Shown: positions 39,908 through 49,456 of the stretch, one piece after another
How positions within the stretch are numbered: position 1 is the stretch's first letter
Layout of the letters: every line of letters begins with the position of its first letter
Assembly (NCBI RefSeq): GCF_039794105.1
Contig: NZ_JBDIWA010000006.1
Coordinates: 1 to 64,000 of the forward strand
Direction of reading: 5' to 3'
DNA from: Kuenenia sp039794105
GTDB taxonomy: Bacteria; Planctomycetota; Brocadiia; Brocadiales; Brocadiaceae
Length of the DNA: 64,000 bases
Program-made: the position numbers and the translations under genes
Notes under the pieces: generated by a model
Databases searched by the model: none
The model's input: only the letters and a program-made list of their open reading frames with translations
Told to the model about the DNA's origin: nothing

Positions 39908-42900
39908 TCAAATGAATACAGACGTTCCGTTTCGCAGGAAAATGATTTTAAATAGAGGATTGTTAATTTTCAGACAACGTTTTACCGCTTCCGTATAAAT
40001 GGTTTTTTGGTGGTGGTATTTAAGCGTGTATGATGGTGAGGGGATGTTTATGTTTATTTCTTCCTTCTTACTGAATGCATTTTCTTCATGGCAGGTGTTT
40101 GCAGGAACATAGTTATCCTCTGTCGATGAGGTGTAGTCTGTCTTATAATCGGCAATAATTGTTTGATTTTCAAATTCATAAATAATATCAATTGTACCCC
40201 TCATTATTTGCCCTTCCCAATGCAGAAGTATTGGTATTTCACGTCCAAGTATCCTTGCGTTCTTTAGTTCATTGTATGCCTTCGAATGAAAAAAAGCGGT
40301 AAGTATAGTAACAGCTTCTGTTTTTATAAGATGAATTATCGTGTGGTGAAGGCTTGCATTGGTGAAATGTATTGTAACTGAAGATGTTATCAAATCATAA
40401 AGTGCCTGCAGCGTTCCCTGAAAGTTCCACTTCTCTAAGATCTGATGGCATAAAGAACCAATTGCGGCGGCATATTCCTGCTGTATTTCCGAAGAATCAG
40501 TGTGTTTGTTGTGTGTTGGAGTTTCATAGTGCACGGGTGATATTTCTTCACTTAAAGCAGAAGGAGAAGTAAACAATGGTTTTTCTATTTCTGCAAGCAT
40601 TGATTGTTTCCGGTCATTCCATATTCGGACAAATGAATTCCAGTTAATATCCCACATTTTTTCTGCGGTTTTTGAAACAAAGCGTCTCGCGCCGGTATAG
40701 TTGAAATTTTCAAGAAATATCTCGCTATTTCCAAAAACTATTTTCCTGACATGGCCGGAGGGTATTTTAGGTTCATTATTAAGCGATATGCCATACGCAT
40801 CAGATAAGGATTTCATAATTAATCCAATATAAGATTTGTTGTTATCCTTTAATGTACCGGTGAGAATCAACCGTTCCTTCGCCCTTGTCATGGCGACGTA
40901 CAAGACCCGTTTTTCTTCTTCCCACGCACGTTCATTTATTTTGTTTTCAAGAATGATGCTCTGCAGATTCCTTAGTTGCTGCTCCCCTTCGCCAAGTACT
41001 ATTCCCGTGGTGGAGGTGTTCCAGTCAAATGCGGCGGAATCCAGGGTCTCATTTTCCTTTTTTACTTCACCGTGCAGATTGCCCAGAATTACCACAGGGA
41101 ATTCCAACCCTTTTGATTTATGGATAGTAAGGATTTTTACCACATCGAGTGTCTCATCGGAAAGCGGGCTTTCTCCTTCTTCTCTTGCCTCATCGATGTG
41201 TTTTTTCATATTGTTTATAAAATGTTTAAGGGAAATCCCCTGCATTTGTTCCAGCTTGCAGGCTGTCCGGTGAAATTTCTTAAGGTTCGCAAGCCTTTGC
41301 TCTCCCTGCCATGCGCTTGCTGTTATGCCGGCAAAGCAGGGATCATTGATAATTTCTGAAATGAGGCGGGAGACGGGTATAATCCGAGAACGTACATGAT
41401 ATTTTCTGAGAAATGAGTAAAAGTCGCCTATGGTTGCGTCTATGCCAATGTTATCTGAAATTGTTTTGCGATAATCGAGAAGTTCATTCATTTTGAGGAG
41501 ATATATTTCATTATCCGTCAAACCGGCGAAGGGCGAACGTAAAATACCCACCAGGGCGATGGCGTCATAAGGGTTTTCAATAGTACGTAAAAGATTCATG
41601 AAATCAATAACTTCCTGGGTGGTATAGAAATATTTTTCCCCTTCTGCAATAAACGGTATGTCATGTTCTTTAAATGATTCTACATAAGATCGTATCTGTG
41701 TAAATGAACGCAAAAGCAAGGCGACGTCTTTATATTTCAATTTGTAAGAGGTAGCAGCATCGGCGGACGTATCACCGCCATTGTCGTAAAAGACATTATT
41801 TTTTATCCATTTTGCTATCCAATCCGCTTCAGCCTCTCTTGCCGCTTCCGCAGTCAATTCTTCTCCATTTGTATCGGAAACACTAATAATTTCAATCCTT
41901 TGAAAGGGGTCTGACTGAATGCGTTTTGCATGAATAGGAATGTATTTGGGTTGTAACCCTTGTTGTTCGGTAATTATCTTTTCTCCGAAAAGGTCGTTCA
42001 CTGCGTTTACAATACCGGAATGGCTTCTAAAATTTTCCAGCAGACTGAGAGGCGCTTCATTATTGCAAATTTGTTTGACAACGTGTTCGTATGCTTCGAT
42101 GTCCGCCCTGCGAAAGGAGTAAATAGATTGTTTCGGGTCTCCAACGATAAAGAGTTTCCCAGGTTCAAGAGGAATACTGTGTATGGTGTCGCTGTGGTGG
42201 TTTGCCATTTCGGAAAGAAAGAGGATGATATCGTATTGGATGGGATCGGTGTCCTGAAATTCATCAACAAGGATCGCCGAAAAATTCTTTTTGAGCGATG
42301 TCCTTATAGAGCAATAAGCGTTGTTTTGCAGCAAATTTCTGGCAAGGGTAAGAAGCCCGTCAAATGAGATGTATCCCTGGGACAGATATGTTTGCCGAAA
42401 GGTTTTGCAAAACGGCAAAACAAGGTTTAGCGCCGTAGCAATGAAAGATTCATCAACACGTTGCAATTTTCTTAAGAAAATACGGCATTTTTTAACAATG
42501 TCCTGCGCAACAAGTACATCTGCTTCCTCCCAACCGCTCTTTGCCTTAGAGATTGTTTTCCCGAAGTCGTAATGTAAACTGCTTAAGTAATGAAAGCCTT
42601 GGGTTTTTAGTTCATTAAAAATAGTAAGAAATTCCTGTAGTTGTGATAAGAGTTTATTGTCCGGTTTCCCGCATTTTGGGAGAAGGGCATTGATACTGTC
42701 GCAATGAGGATTTAATAATACATCAAGAGCTGCGGGATCGCCGGTTTTCTGTGTCAGCGTATCCAGTGGGATCGTAAAATCTGATAAACGTTTTGCAAAC
42801 GCCTTAATTGTTTCCAGCTCGGTTCTCGTTAGCACATTTTTCCATGTTGCGGTGTTTTTTGAGGTAAGCGACAATTCCACTTCCAGCCAATCAGTCCATT

Positions 42901-43414
42901 CTTTCTCAAAAAGATCTTCAAATACAGACCCTTCATCAACGGTGAAACCTGGCGCTACTCCCGATTCTATAGGAAACATGCGTAAAATATATGCGGCAAA
43001 ACTGTGAATCGTACAAATCATAGCCTTGTCCATATCTGCCAGAGATTGTACTGCCCGGCGTTCAATCTCGCTGTATGTCGTGTGATAAGTGGTTTGTAAG
43101 TCGGAGATAAAATTATTGACTTGTGAGCTTTCTTCTGGTCTGCATATACCCTTCATTGCGGCCACGATTTTTTCCAGTTCCTCCATAAGACGGATTTTCA
43201 TTTCACTTGCAGCCTTTTCTGTAAATGTTAATGCAATGATTTTCAGAATAGGACTTTCTTCGGATTGGAGTCTTTTATGCGCCAGGAGCAGGTGGAGTAT
43301 TCTTTGCACGAGAATAGTTGTTTTTCCCGTTCCCGCGCCGGCGGTAAGCACAATATTTTTATGCTGTTCCGATACCGCTAACTCCCGTATTTTACGATCA
43401 ATAGGTTCATACAT
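39908..43414 (-). CDS. addA: AddA/RecB-type UvrD helicase with PD-(D/E)xK nuclease
   Basis: A 1168-residue helicase-nuclease started at ATG 43414. It shows the Walker A loop TAGAGTGKTTILVQR, UvrD motif IA LTFTEKAASEMK, motif II VDEFQDTDPIQY, motif III FIVGDPKQSIYSFR, motif V TIHKSKGLEFPVV and motif VI RVLYVAMTRAKERL. The C-terminal nuclease has GTIDIIYE ... IADYKTD (D...DYK). This is the AddA arrangement of double-strand-break resection, which normally needs AddB; no addB gene lies next to it in this window. It may act with a partner encoded elsewhere. The gene starts close to a partial MITE end. Confidence 0.88.
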   Translation of the reverse strand: MYEPIDRKIRELAVSEQHKNIVLTAGAGTGKTTILVQRILHLLLAHKRLQSEESPILKIIALTFTEKAASEMKIRLMEELEKIVAAMKGICRPEESSQVNNFISDLQTTYHTTYSEIERRAVQSLADMDKAMICTIHSFAAYILRMFPIESGVAPGFTVDEGSVFEDLFEKEWTDWLEVELSLTSKNTATWKNVLTRTELETIKAFAKRLSDFTIPLDTLTQKTGDPAALDVLLNPHCDSINALLPKCGKPDNKLLSQLQEFLTIFNELKTQGFHYLSSLHYDFGKTISKAKSGWEEADVLVAQDIVKKCRIFLRKLQRVDESFIATALNLVLPFCKTFRQTYLSQGYISFDGLLTLARNLLQNNAYCSIRTSLKKNFSAILVDEFQDTDPIQYDIILFLSEMANHHSDTIHSIPLEPGKLFIVGDPKQSIYSFRRADIEAYEHVVKQICNNEAPLSLLENFRSHSGIVNAVNDLFGEKIITEQQGLQPKYIPIHAKRIQSDPFQRIEIISVSDTNGEELTAEAAREAEADWIAKWIKNNVFYDNGGDTSADAATSYKLKYKDVALLLRSFTQIRSYVESFKEHDIPFIAEGEKYFYTTQEVIDFMNLLRTIENPYDAIALVGILRSPFAGLTDNEIYLLKMNELLDYRKTISDNIGIDATIGDFYSFLRKYHVRSRIIPVSRLISEIINDPCFAGITASAWQGEQRLANLKKFHRTACKLEQMQGISLKHFINNMKKHIDEAREEGESPLSDETLDVVKILTIHKSKGLEFPVVILGNLHGEVKKENETLDSAAFDWNTSTTGIVLGEGEQQLRNLQSIILENKINERAWEEEKRVLYVAMTRAKERLILTGTLKDNNKSYIGLIMKSLSDAYGISLNNEPKIPSGHVRKIVFGNSEIFLENFNYTGARRFVSKTAEKMWDINWNSFVRIWNDRKQSMLAEIEKPLFTSPSALSEEISPVHYETPTHNKHTDSSEIQQEYAAAIGSLCHQILEKWNFQGTLQALYDLITSSVTIHFTNASLHHTIIHLIKTEAVTILTAFFHSKAYNELKNARILGREIPILLHWEGQIMRGTIDIIYEFENQTIIADYKTDYTSSTEDNYVPANTCHEENAFSKKEEININIPSPSYTLKYHHQKTIYTEAVKRCLKINNPLFKIIFLRNGTSVFI

Positions 43415-43435
43415 TATCTGATTTTCCAGTGACAA

Positions 43436-43746
43436 TTTAGTTTTTTGAAAGATAGGGTTGGGTTTGTTCTTTGCCTAACGAAAAGATTGGACTGCTTAAG
43501 CATTGAATTAAGTAGATTGAATATACTCAAATGATACAATATCACTTTATAGGATGCAATGCAGCACTCTATTTACTGTTTTATGCGGTGTTTTTAAAAG
43601 ATTTTTTAAAAAGTAGGGGCGAAGCATTTGCCCGTTTGGGTATGAATGCATTTATGACAATTTATAGCAAATGCTTCGCCCCTACAATATGCGGCAAATA
43701 CCGCGATTTAAAAAAAATTATTTTACTAAGGAGGAAGAGAGGGGAT
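43436..43746. repeat. Gap with GGGGCGAAGCATTTGC inverted-repeat element
   Basis: GTAGGGGCGAAGCATTTGC (43613-43631) is answered by its perfect inverse at 43667-43685. The same core is found at 8917, 10197 and 53493. A long frame runs through it into the acyltransferase gene, but that part is repeat-derived, not protein. A partial MITE end lies at 43437-43452. Confidence 0.75.
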
Positions 43747-44367
43747 GTGAGTATTTTAAACGAGTGTTTTTTCCTGATTTTAAAGCTCCTGGGTATTGTT
43801 TTGTTAAAGGCCATTTATCGGATAGAATCGGTAAATAAGGATTACATACCCCGCACCGGCCCGCTCATCGTTGCGGCAAATCATTTCAGCTATATGGACC
43901 CAATTGTGCTTCAGGCAATGTTTCCGAGGCGTATTTCGTTTTTAATGACCGAGTTGTATTATGAAGGGAAGTTGAAATGGTTTTTCAAGCTGTTACATTG
44001 TATTTGTGTGCAGCAGAGCGGACCAAATACTTCTTCAATAAGAGAGGGGTTAGGTGTGCTTAAAAAAAAGGGTGTTTTAGGGATTTTTCCGGAAGGCGGC
44101 GTGAGTAAAGAAGGAATATTGCAACCGGGAAATCCGGGTATTGGTTTTTTTGTACTTAAAAGCGGCGCCCCGGTTGTGCCTGCGTTCATAGCAGGTACAT
44201 ATGAGGCATTGCCAAAAGGGGCAAAGATACCGAAAAAGACAAAAATTAAAATACACTTTGGATTGCCCGTTACTTTTGAGAGTGTGGGGATAGGGAAGGA
44301 TGACAGGGAAAGAGTGGTTGAAATCACGAATGAAATTATGAGGCAGATTAAAAACTTGTCTGTTTAG
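43747..44367 (+). CDS. plsC: 1-acyl-sn-glycerol-3-phosphate acyltransferase (PlsC)
   Basis: A 206-residue acyltransferase from GTG 43747 (AAGGAGG twelve bases upstream). It has the catalytic N-H-x4-D motif (NHFSYMD, about 37-43), the substrate-binding FPEGG (about 115-119), and VPAFIAGTYEALP. PlsC adds the second acyl chain to phosphatidic acid in membrane lipid synthesis. The frame extends 72 codons upstream to 43531, but that part crosses a MITE core and encodes no family sequence, so the longer product is rejected. An N-terminal hydrophobic segment near residue 10 may anchor it in the inner membrane. It ends in a terminator shared with the convergent RCC1 gene. Confidence 0.88.
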   Translation: MSILNECFFLILKLLGIVLLKAIYRIESVNKDYIPRTGPLIVAANHFSYMDPIVLQAMFPRRISFLMTELYYEGKLKWFFKLLHCICVQQSGPNTSSIREGLGVLKKKGVLGIFPEGGVSKEGILQPGNPGIGFFVLKSGAPVVPAFIAGTYEALPKGAKIPKKTKIKIHFGLPVTFESVGIGKDDRERVVEITNEIMRQIKNLSV

Positions 44368-44393
44368 AGATTATTTGGAGAAAAGGCATAAAC

Positions 44394-44433
44394 AAAAAGG
44401 GGTATTTCATTTTAAATGAAATACCCCCTTTTT
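44394..44433. terminator. Bidirectional terminator
   Basis: AAAAAGGGGTATTTCATTT and AAATGAAATACCCCCTTTTT form a near-perfect hairpin with A's on one side and T's on the other, as needed for both the plsC transcript and the convergent RCC1 transcript. Confidence 0.9.
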
Positions 44434-44456
44434 AAATTACTTGCAAGGTAAAGCGG

Positions 44457-46265
44457 CTATTCTTTAACTTTTACCTTTATTTTTTCCTTACTGCTGCCAG
44501 CTTTGACAGTGATCTTGGCTTTGCCTTTCGCAGTTCCGGTAGCGGTAAAGGAAGCCTTGCCTTCTTCGTCTGATATTAGTTTGCTCGGAGAGATAGAAAC
44601 ACGTCGTTTTCCGGATGAATTCAGTTTTACCGTAATACTTTCTCCTTCAACCAGACAACCATCTTCTCCAGTTAATGTTAATGTTACTTCTGTGTTTTTT
44701 CCGACTTTGAGCTTTAACTTTTTTGGGTCTGCTTCAATGTCGTCTGTTTCGCATTCCCCTGGGCCTTCAACTGCAGTCCCGCCGAGATTCAAATCAATCG
44801 TTTTTGGCGTCCTGCTGCTCCTGTTCGTCCCATCGCCCAATTGACCATCTCCATTTAATCCCCACACATATATGTTGCCTTTTGAGGTAATTGCCAGGCT
44901 ATGAGATTCTCCTGCTGCAACATATACGATGTCCGACAAACCGGTAACGTCAAGAGGTGCAGAACTGCTTCTCGTTGAACCATCGCCAAGCTGTCCTTCA
45001 TCGTTTAATCCCCATGATTTTACTTTGCCATTTCGTATTGCAAGGCTGTGGTCACTTCCACAGGCAACTGCGGAAATTTTTGTAAGGTTTGTAACTTCTA
45101 CGGGTGTTGTGCTGTTGGTATTCGTGCCATCACCCAATTGTCCTTCATCGTTGAGACCCCATGCCCATACCCTTCCGTCAATGCCGAGCGCGAGACTGAA
45201 TGAGGTTCCTGCGCAAACCGCATCAATATCAGTTAACCCTTGGACTTGTACAGGATTTAGGACAGGATTGTTTGCGCTCTTTTCGCCATTGCCAATTTGT
45301 CCTTCATCATTTATTCCCCATGCATAAACAAAGCCGTCTTCTGTTACGGCAAGACCATGAGCTTCTCCAGCGGAAATTCCTTTCATCACCGGTAGGCCGC
45401 TTATTTTGGTAGGAACGCTATTTTCATCGGTATTGCCATTACCGAGCTGCCCGTCACTGTTTGCCCCCCATGTTAAAACAGAACCGTCAGATGATAATGC
45501 CATACTGTATTCACCTCCGGCAGAAATGGCAATTATATCGGTAAGATTGGGTACGGAAACGGGAACATTACTGTTATTCTCCGTTGTTCCGCCGCCAAGC
45601 TCTCCGTCACCGTTATAACCCCACGCCCAAACTCTGCCGAGAGAGTCAAGCGCCAGGCTATGATCTCCGCCACAATCTACGGACGTGATGGTAGTAAGAG
45701 CATTTATTTGAACAGCTACAGGGGTTGTTTGGTTGTCGTTTGTGCCGTCGCCCAACTGCCCATCTTCATTATACCCCCATGCCCATAGTTTCCCTTCGGA
45801 GTCTAGCGCTAACGTATGAGACCATCCACCCGATATTTGCGGAGTTACAACACCTGGTGTAGGCTCCGGTTGAGGCTGGGTGCCAGTAGGTTGAGGCCTT
45901 GGAGAAAATCCCGGTTGCGGCTGAGTGCCGGTAGGCTGAGGCCTTGGAGAGAATCCCGGTTGCGGCTGAGTGCCGGTAGGCTGAGGCCTTGGAGAGAATC
46001 CCGGTTGCGGCTGGGTGCCGGTAGGCTGAGGCCTTGGAGAGAATCCCGGTTGCGGCTGGGTGCCAGTAGGCTGAGGCCTCGGAGAAAATCCCGGTTGCGG
46101 CTGGGTGCCAGTAGGCTGAGGCCTTGGAGAGAACCCCGGTTGAGGTTGAGTGCCAGTAGGCTGTGGCAATTGACCATAAGCGATATGATCATTTATACAA
46201 AAAAATGTCATTGTAAAAAGTAAAACAGATACTAAAGGTAGCCCTAAAAAGCGTTTTTTTATCAT
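44457..46265 (-). CDS. Secreted RCC1-type beta-propeller with proline-rich tandem repeats
   Basis: A 602-residue exported protein from ATG 46265 (AAAAGGGGAATTTG upstream). A signal peptide (MIKKRFLGLPLVSVLLFTMT) is followed by six copies of a 15-residue block of type QPTGTQPQPGFSPRP, encoded by 45-bp DNA repeats. Seven RCC1 repeats come next, each with a W-G-x-N-x-x-G-Q-L-G-x-G signature (for example AWGYNEDGQLGDG), enough for a complete seven-bladed propeller. The C-terminus is an Ig-like domain (about 500-600) with KKLKLKVGKN and ASFTATGTAKGKAKITV. Likely a surface or periplasmic binding protein on a flexible proline-rich stalk. The ligand is unknown. Confidence 0.88.
   Translation of the reverse strand: MIKKRFLGLPLVSVLLFTMTFFCINDHIAYGQLPQPTGTQPQPGFSPRPQPTGTQPQPGFSPRPQPTGTQPQPGFSPRPQPTGTQPQPGFSPRPQPTGTQPQPGFSPRPQPTGTQPQPGFSPRPQPTGTQPQPEPTPGVVTPQISGGWSHTLALDSEGKLWAWGYNEDGQLGDGTNDNQTTPVAVQINALTTITSVDCGGDHSLALDSLGRVWAWGYNGDGELGGGTTENNSNVPVSVPNLTDIIAISAGGEYSMALSSDGSVLTWGANSDGQLGNGNTDENSVPTKISGLPVMKGISAGEAHGLAVTEDGFVYAWGINDEGQIGNGEKSANNPVLNPVQVQGLTDIDAVCAGTSFSLALGIDGRVWAWGLNDEGQLGDGTNTNSTTPVEVTNLTKISAVACGSDHSLAIRNGKVKSWGLNDEGQLGDGSTRSSSAPLDVTGLSDIVYVAAGESHSLAITSKGNIYVWGLNGDGQLGDGTNRSSRTPKTIDLNLGGTAVEGPGECETDDIEADPKKLKLKVGKNTEVTLTLTGEDGCLVEGESITVKLNSSGKRRVSISPSKLISDEEGKASFTATGTAKGKAKITVKAGSSKEKIKVKVKE
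45870..46160 (-). repeat. 45-bp tandem repeats (about six copies) coding the proline-rich stalk
   Basis: Six near-identical 45-bp units encode the 15-residue block of the RCC1 protein's stalk. Differences between copies are mostly third-position changes (GGCTGAGTGCCGGTA versus GGCTGGGTGCCAGTA). The exact in-frame unit allows gain or loss of copies without frameshift. Confidence 0.88.
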
Positions 46266-46695
46266 CAAATTCCCCTTTTCCTTATGATAAATAAGCAATA
46301 AAACAAAACAAAATAGCGAGTAATCAGTGGTAAATCTCTACTTTCTCCTTTCTCCTTTCTTCTTGATAAAAGTGTTAGATGTATTGCTCTTTCTAAAAAA
46401 TCCGTAACAATATGTGTCATACATCGCTATTATCGGAATTTTTCAAAAAAACTAAATCGTTATAAAAATTTACTATTCATATAATAGAAAACATATAGTA
46501 TAAATCTCGGAAAATCTGTGCTAAGTTATCAAATAAAAGGACTTATGTCAAGTAATTTGAACCGGTAACGGTTTTGCCCTTATTGGCCATAAAAACGTTT
46601 TTGCGATTCTTTTTTATTATGAGCCCTCCATGAACTGCTGTCTGCGAAGGATGATGAAATCCGTCACTTTATTTTTAGCCGGTCATTAGGATTGT
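46266..46695. other. Gap with partial MITE end; no gene
   Basis: 46393-46464 is a degenerate GTAACA...CAAAAAAACTAAATCG element of the GTAACACTTTAG family. The remainder contains AT-rich sequence with no convincing frame or RNA. A promoter for the RCC1 gene is expected near 46270-46350 but no clear -35/-10 pair was chosen. Confidence 0.5.
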
Positions 46696-47697
46696 TTATT
46701 TTTTGCCAATAATTAACGAAGAGTTTGATTGCAGATCGGTTCGTGTGATTTTTTTACAACCAACTGTTTCCAGCCAGGAACGATATTCTGTCTCGCTGTA
46801 AGACGCCCCTTCCTGTGTACCGATGAGCATATTAAGGCTAAAAAGTGCGGCAAACTGAGGATGTGTTTTTGTTTCATCAAGAACAAATTCATGAATAATT
46901 AACGTGCCCTCATTTTGCAATGCCTTCCAGCATTTTTTGAGTACTGTTATATTATTCTCAGGGTTGTATATGTGTAATAGATTGGAAACGAGAATTGTGT
47001 CGTAACAATTAGTGCCAAAATCATCTTCAAGGCAGTTTCCTGCCAGTACTTTTATCCTTTCCTGTAACCCTGCGGCCCGAATAAAATCATGCGTTAATTT
47101 TGTCACGTGTTTCAGGTCAAAGATTACCGCATGCAATTCAGGATATTTCTTTACAAATTCGATGGAATATGTGCCCGGGCCGCCGGCAATATCAAGCATA
47201 TTTCTAGGGTTCTTTAAAGGTATTGTGGCGCATATATCGTGTGATTTTACCGATGCAATATTGTGCATTGCGGTAATAAAGTCTTTTACATCATGCGGGT
47301 CTGCCTCTTCCGGCAAATCTTTTAACACGACCGCCTCTCCCGTTTTCACCGTTTGGGACAGCATAGTCCAGTTTTCAGCGATATTGTTAAAATGGTGAAT
47401 GGCGTCACCCTGGTAAAAAGGCCTCCCTTTGATGAGATAGGAATTCGCTATTGGTGAATTTTGATAAAGCTTTTCCTGTTTCACAAGGAGATCGAGTGAA
47501 ACAAGGGCGTCGAGCATCTTTTCCGTTGCAGTTGCATTTGCATTAATGATATGCGCGAGTTCTTCTGCGGTTAAGTGTTTATTGCCAATGGCGGTGAAGA
47601 TATCTAATTCTATTGCGGTAAATAGTACCTGTGACTTCCAGTAGGCGGAGCTGAGTTGAAGTAAGTACTCAAATTGTAAATGATTTATTTCATTCAT
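46696..47697 (-). CDS. SAM-dependent O-/C-methyltransferase (CrtF/BchU-like)
   Basis: A 333-residue methyltransferase of the plant-type O-methyltransferase fold. An N-terminal dimerisation and winged-helix region (1-115, with AYWKSQVLFTAIELDIFTAI) is followed by the SAM-binding motif MLDIAGGPGTYSIEFVKKYP (about 166) and LIIHEFVLDE. It resembles the hydroxyneurosporene and bacteriochlorophyllide methyltransferases (CrtF/BchU) in layout, but no carotenoid or chlorophyll genes are near. The B12-type radical SAM gene upstream ends 42 bases before it; the two probably act on one small molecule. The substrate is unknown. ATG 47697 is used; no better start is seen. Confidence 0.82.
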   Translation of the reverse strand: MNEINHLQFEYLLQLSSAYWKSQVLFTAIELDIFTAIGNKHLTAEELAHIINANATATEKMLDALVSLDLLVKQEKLYQNSPIANSYLIKGRPFYQGDAIHHFNNIAENWTMLSQTVKTGEAVVLKDLPEEADPHDVKDFITAMHNIASVKSHDICATIPLKNPRNMLDIAGGPGTYSIEFVKKYPELHAVIFDLKHVTKLTHDFIRAAGLQERIKVLAGNCLEDDFGTNCYDTILVSNLLHIYNPENNITVLKKCWKALQNEGTLIIHEFVLDETKTHPQFAALFSLNMLIGTQEGASYSETEYRSWLETVGCKKITRTDLQSNSSLIIGKK

Positions 47698-47739
47698 TAA
47701 TCGTTCCTGTTTAAAATGGGGTAAATAATATTGATGAAT

Positions 47740-49443
47740 TTATATTTGCTTGATTTCGTGTAAGGCATTTGCATGTAACAGTAATGATTGAATATTGTTT
47801 ATTATTTCATTGTGTGTGGAATAAAAATATTCACCGTTGGGAACTATGGAGGCGTTTTCGAATTTGTGCAGGATATCTTCAAATGCGGTGATCAATGCAT
47901 CGTTTAATTTTTTTAATAAGGGATAATCAAAGCGGGTATCCGAAACCATGTCGTTGCATTCAACAAAGGTTTGAGGCAAGAGGGCTAAAATATCTTTGCA
48001 TATGTTTGTAATAATTACGGAAAATGCATCCGCCTGTGAATCCTTTATTTTATAAAAGATTTCATAGGGTGAAAATGAGTCATCAAGCTTTGTCTGCGAT
48101 TGCATCATTGATTGATATGCAGGCGTCCCCTCGAAAACTGTTTGCCTGTGGTGGAGCAAATGAGCGGTGACCTCGGGTGAAGTCATAATGCCTGTTTCTT
48201 TCAGAAATTCAAAATTATTGCGTATGCTTTGTATGGTAGCATATGGTTCAAACATAATAAAACCAAAGGTTGGCTCTATGCCGTAATTTCTTAACAAACG
48301 AATAGCCTTTTTATTTTCCTCAGAAGTTGTGTGTTTTTTAAATCGTTTCAGAGAATTGTCATCGCCGCTTTCCAGACCAAGAAATACATTGGCAAGTCCT
48401 GCCAGTACCAGTTTTTCAATCGTTTTTTCTTCAATATCGTTGACGCGGCATTCAAAGCCGAATCGAATATTTAAACCGTTTGCAAGAATAAGATCCGCTA
48501 AAGCAGACGCCCGTTCACTTCCATATTTCCCGGGGCCAAAAAAGTTAGCGTCTGAAAAATAGAAGTTTTCAATAGCGTATTTGGTGTGTAATTTGAAGAT
48601 TTCATCAAATATATTATTTGCGCTTCTGCCGCGCCATAGGCTCGTTTGTCCATAAAAGGGATTCAGGTAGCAAAAGGCACAATGCCCGTAACAACCACGG
48701 CTTCCTTGTATATACGTAACAATACCCTTTTTCCGACAGAGAGTAACATCCTGCCGGCAAGGGTAGGGTAGCTGGTCTAAATTATGGATAGGGGGCCTGG
48801 GCGTAAAAACGATCTTCCCCTCTTTATCCCTGAAAGCAAGTCCGGCAATATTCATTCCATCAGGGAATACACTTCTTCTTACCTCATTCCCCGGATTCGC
48901 AAGGGGGGGGCAAGAGAGGGGGTTTCTATCTTTTTTTAATAAGGTATTGCTTTCCGGTATTTTCGTTGAAATACGATTTCCCGATATAATACCTCTTGCG
49001 AGGTCAAGGGTTGTAAATTCAGGTTCGCCAACCGTAACAGAATCAACAAGTGGATAATCAGTGAGAATATTTTTATAAGCAAACGTGGGAAAATAACCGT
49101 AGAGATTGATGTGTAAGGCTTCATTTGCCGTTTTCAGTGTTGAGAGCATATCAAATATATTCTTTGTCCTTTCCCATAGATATACGGTATGGACACACAG
49201 AAGCTGTAATTGTTTGTTTGAGATGATATGCGTAATGGTTTCATCTATTGACCAGTCATAAAGATGTGCATTGGCAACTTCGACCGTAAGCTTGTTTTCC
49301 CGTAAAACAGAGGCGATATATCCTGTAAACAGGCATGCTGATAATGGGGCATTCACTACTTCCTCACATCGGCCTGAATTATTTAAACGTGGGTGTTCGA
49401 GCAAGACAATCGACAAGGCAATAGATCCTTTTGAAATTTGCAA
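47740..49443 (-). CDS. B12-binding-type radical SAM protein
   Basis: A 567-residue radical SAM protein. The N-terminal 170 residues form a cobalamin-binding-type Rossmann domain (YIASVLRENKLTVEVANAHL ... LLCVHTVYLWERTKN), without an obvious D-x-H-x-x-G ligand motif. The radical SAM core has C-x3-C-x2-C in GSRGCYGHCAFCYLNP, then YFSDANFFGPG and VFLGLESGDDNSLKRF. This architecture is known for methylases and for ring-forming enzymes of natural-product pathways. Its neighbour downstream is a CrtF-type methyltransferase. The reaction and substrate are unknown; a small biosynthetic pair is inferred from the 42-base gap. It is preceded by the ThiC gene on the same strand. Confidence 0.8.
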   Translation of the reverse strand: MQISKGSIALSIVLLEHPRLNNSGRCEEVVNAPLSACLFTGYIASVLRENKLTVEVANAHLYDWSIDETITHIISNKQLQLLCVHTVYLWERTKNIFDMLSTLKTANEALHINLYGYFPTFAYKNILTDYPLVDSVTVGEPEFTTLDLARGIISGNRISTKIPESNTLLKKDRNPLSCPPLANPGNEVRRSVFPDGMNIAGLAFRDKEGKIVFTPRPPIHNLDQLPYPCRQDVTLCRKKGIVTYIQGSRGCYGHCAFCYLNPFYGQTSLWRGRSANNIFDEIFKLHTKYAIENFYFSDANFFGPGKYGSERASALADLILANGLNIRFGFECRVNDIEEKTIEKLVLAGLANVFLGLESGDDNSLKRFKKHTTSEENKKAIRLLRNYGIEPTFGFIMFEPYATIQSIRNNFEFLKETGIMTSPEVTAHLLHHRQTVFEGTPAYQSMMQSQTKLDDSFSPYEIFYKIKDSQADAFSVIITNICKDILALLPQTFVECNDMVSDTRFDYPLLKKLNDALITAFEDILHKFENASIVPNGEYFYSTHNEIINNIQSLLLHANALHEIKQI

Positions 49444-49456
49444 TAATTAACGGAAC

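Noticed and set aside
43531..43746. N-terminal extension of the acyltransferase
   Set aside because: Encoded by the GGGGCGAAGCATTTGC repeat; the GTG at 43747 has AAGGAGG upstream and begins just ahead of the PlsC fold.
45816..46223. 135-codon arginine/leucine-rich frame opposite the RCC1 stalk
   Set aside because: Antisense shadow of the 45-bp repeats.
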